A stretch of DNA of 8,842 nt from Fidelibacterota bacterium (GTDB lineage: Bacteria > Fidelibacterota > UBA2242 > JAFGTP01): positions 1 through 8,842 of the forward strand of contig JAOZSG010000132.1 of assembly GCA_029939785.1 (NCBI GenBank), given 5' to 3'. This document shows, in pieces, positions 7,523 to 8,842 of this stretch. Every line of letters begins with the position of its first letter. Within the stretch, counting starts at the first letter, position 1. The notes beneath the pieces were generated by a model that saw nothing but the letters and a program-made list of their open reading frames with translations, ran no database searches and was not told where the DNA came from. The position numbers and the translations under genes are program-made.

Positions 7523-7941
7523 TGAAATTAATTAAAAACAAACAAGTTTTTGGATGGGTAATGTATGATTGGGCAAATTCGGCATTTGCTACAACTGTAA
7601 TGGCAGGATTCTTTCCGGTATTTTTTAAAAATTACTGGAGTGCTACAGCAGATGTAAACCAGAGTACTGCATTTCTCGGATTAGCGAATTCTATTGCTGC
7701 ATTAATTGTAGCCTTACTTGCTCCTATATTGGGAGCAATAGCTGATCAGACTTCATCAAAGAAGCGTTTTTTGATATTTTTTGCTTATCTGAGTGTATTA
7801 ATAACGGCTTGTCTTTTTTTGATTGAATATGGTCAATGGATGATAGCAGCAATTTTTATGTTATTGGTACGATCGGCTTTTCAGGCGGTAATATTTTTTA
7901 TGATTCATTATTACCTACTGTTGCAAATAAAGATAATATAG
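7522..7941 (+). CDS. UMF1-family MFS permease, N-terminal part before a frameshift
   Basis: Inner-membrane permease of the Atg22-like UMF1 branch of the major facilitator superfamily. In this frame ATG 7522 gives about 114 genuine residues: the signature YDWANSA at 15-21 in TM1, TM2 (about 51-70) leading into the MFS loop-2 motif GAIADQTSSKKR, and TM3 (about 84-101). After about 7863 the frame yields non-family sequence and stops at 7939-7941. The family sequence continues in the -1 frame. The start overlaps the stop of the Omp85-like gene (TGATG) and lacks its own Shine-Dalgarno site, which implies translation by reinitiation; a TTG at 7519 is a less likely start. Either the gene is a pseudogene, the sequence has a one-base error, or recoding occurs. 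The substrate is unknown; members of this family are poorly characterised. Confidence 0.82.
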   Translation: MKLIKNKQVFGWVMYDWANSAFATTVMAGFFPVFFKNYWSATADVNQSTAFLGLANSIAALIVALLAPILGAIADQTSSKKRFLIFFAYLSVLITACLFLIEYGQWMIAAIFMLLVRSAFQAVIFFMIHYYLLLQIKII

Positions 7942-8842
7942 ATTTTATTTCCTCAAAAGGTTATGCAATGGGATATCTCGGAGGAGGATTGCTTTTTTTA
8001 ATTAATGTTCTGTGGTATCTCATGCCGGCAACATTTGGGTTTCAGGTAGAGCAAGAGGCAAAAATAGATCAGTTACTACAACAAAATATGACAATTATTC
8101 AATTAGCGGATGATAAAAACTTTCAAATACCGGAAAATAAAATTGGAAAAGCGAAAGTGACAAGTCATATATATTCTCCAATACAAGTTCTGGAATATAA
8201 ACGTGGGAAAAATTATAATTTTGCGAAAATAAAAGTAACATTACCGGAAAATATAAATACAGATTTAATTGGAAGTACTTTATCATTTGGGAATTATAAA
8301 TTCGGAAAAATTGTAAATTATTATGATAATTCAATAATTGAACTTGTAAATATTACCCGAAAAATTGAAAATAGCGATACTGCTGATTTTGTCATAAAAA
8401 ACGATATAATATACGAACATTATAATAATGGTGTAATTTCAGGAGTAAAAGGACTGGAAAATCATTTTGATAATATTACAATAAAAACAGATTTTTTACC
8501 TCCATCTAAAGAGTTTTTGTCTATTAGGTTAAGTTTTATTTCTGTTGCTTTATGGTGGGGAATATTTACTATCCCAATAATAATATTTGTGAAAGAAAAA
8601 AAACACGTTGGAAAATCTCTGTCAATTGTTTTTTATGTTAAAAATGGTTTTGGAAAATTAGCAGGTACTTTCAAAAAAGTAAAACATCTAAAAGTTGTCT
8701 TCACCTTTTTAATTGCGTATTGGTTATATATTGATGGCGTAAATACAATTATCAGAATGGCAGTTGACTATGGTATGTCTATTGGATTTCCATCCAGTTC
8801 TTTGATTGTAGCATTACTTATTACACAATTTGTGGGATTTCT
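7836..8842 (+). CDS. UMF1-family MFS permease, C-terminal part, open at window end
   Basis: Continuation of the permease in the -1 frame, open from 7827 with a first ATG at 7836 and still open at 8842. Family-like sequence begins about 7863-7866 (GTIGFSGGNIFYDSLLPTVA). TM5 follows (about 7968-8024, GYLGGGLLFLINVLW), then an unexpected soluble segment (about 8043-8510), TM6 (about 8526-8590, RLSFISVALWWGIF), a cytoplasmic loop, TM7 with AYWLYIDGVNTIIRM (about 8690-8770), and TM8 (about 8800 on, ITQFVGF). These motifs in this order are those of UMF1 transporters, so this is the second piece of the gene starting at 7522 and not a separate gene. The ATG at 7836 would start inside TM3/TM4 and has no clear ribosome site. 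Joined at the shift, about 440 residues are visible and the C-terminal membrane segments are missing off the window. Confidence 0.8.
   Translation, partial: MDDSSNFYVIGTIGFSGGNIFYDSLLPTVANKDNIDFISSKGYAMGYLGGGLLFLINVLWYLMPATFGFQVEQEAKIDQLLQQNMTIIQLADDKNFQIPENKIGKAKVTSHIYSPIQVLEYKRGKNYNFAKIKVTLPENINTDLIGSTLSFGNYKFGKIVNYYDNSIIELVNITRKIENSDTADFVIKNDIIYEHYNNGVISGVKGLENHFDNITIKTDFLPPSKEFLSIRLSFISVALWWGIFTIPIIIFVKEKKHVGKSLSIVFYVKNGFGKLAGTFKKVKHLKVVFTFLIAYWLYIDGVNTIIRMAVDYGMSIGFPSSSLIVALLITQFVGF
7851..7868 (+). other. Probable -1 frameshift point in the UMF1 permease gene
   Basis: Frame 1 reads AAIFMLL up to about 7866, and frame -1 reads IGTIGFSGG from 7863. Joining them restores an uninterrupted UMF1 sequence, as if one base were missing. 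The overlap of the two open frames is 7827-7941, so the break must lie there, and the family pattern places it in this interval. A run of five Ts (7853-7857) is present, but it does not form a standard X-XXY-YYZ slippery heptamer in the zero frame. Confidence 0.75.
8043..8510 (+). other. Extra periplasmic segment (about 155 aa) in the permease
   Basis: In UMF1 transporters TM5 normally runs after a short loop into the RLSFxSVALWW helix. Here about 155 hydrophilic residues are inserted. They begin with a Gln-rich helical stretch (QVEQEAKIDQLLQQN) and continue with alternating short beta-like stretches rich in Lys, Asn, Ile and Tyr. MFS topology with a cytoplasmic N-terminus, supported by the basic loop-2 motif, puts this loop in the periplasm. 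I recognise no known domain in it. Confidence 0.6.

Noticed and set aside
8095..8334. 79-codon open frame on the minus strand
   Set aside because: Antisense to the permease insert, which is continuous with transporter sequence on both sides on the plus strand.

Overview
The window is AT-rich DNA (roughly 30% G+C by eye) from a diderm bacterium. Three of the gene products look like outer-membrane or surface proteins, and two of those are beta-barrels ending in a C-terminal Phe. Most genes have strong canonical ribosome binding sites (AAGGAG, AGAGGA, AGAGGAGGT), which argues against typical Bacteroidota. The protein families (exported GH13 enzymes, OMPP1/FadL porin, barrel-only Omp85 protein, UMF1 permease) would fit an anaerobic AT-rich lineage such as Cloacimonadota or a relative. 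That placement is inference only; no rRNA or other marker gene is present.

Left part (1-4391, minus strand): two starch/glycogen-degrading GH13 enzymes in a row, about 90 bp apart and probably cotranscribed. Transcribed first is a complete exported type I pullulanase (CBM41 + CBM48-like + GH13). It is followed by a lipoprotein alpha-amylase-family enzyme that runs off the left edge of the window. Together they would cut alpha-1,6 and alpha-1,4 linkages of branched alpha-glucans outside the cytoplasm, one enzyme lipid-anchored and one apparently free.

Middle (4392-6295): a 233-bp divergent regulatory region, then an OMPP1/FadL-type outer-membrane porin. This gene has an unusual Ala/Gly-rich, locally GC-rich insert and is closed by a clear rho-independent terminator (12-bp stem).

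Right part (6296-8842, plus strand): a POTRA-less Omp85/BamA-type barrel whose stop codon overlaps the start of a UMF1-family MFS permease (TGATG). The permease reading frame is broken by a -1 shift near 7860. After the shift the family sequence continues to the right edge, but with an extra segment of about 155 residues in the loop predicted to be periplasmic between TM5 and TM6.

No CRISPR array, tRNA, rRNA or insertion sequence is visible. The most interesting candidate is the right-hand pair: a barrel without periplasmic domains translationally coupled to an inner-membrane permease that carries an extra periplasmic domain. The idea that they form one trans-envelope unit is a hypothesis, and the frameshift must be resolved first. 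All stretches between genes are shorter than 300 bp.
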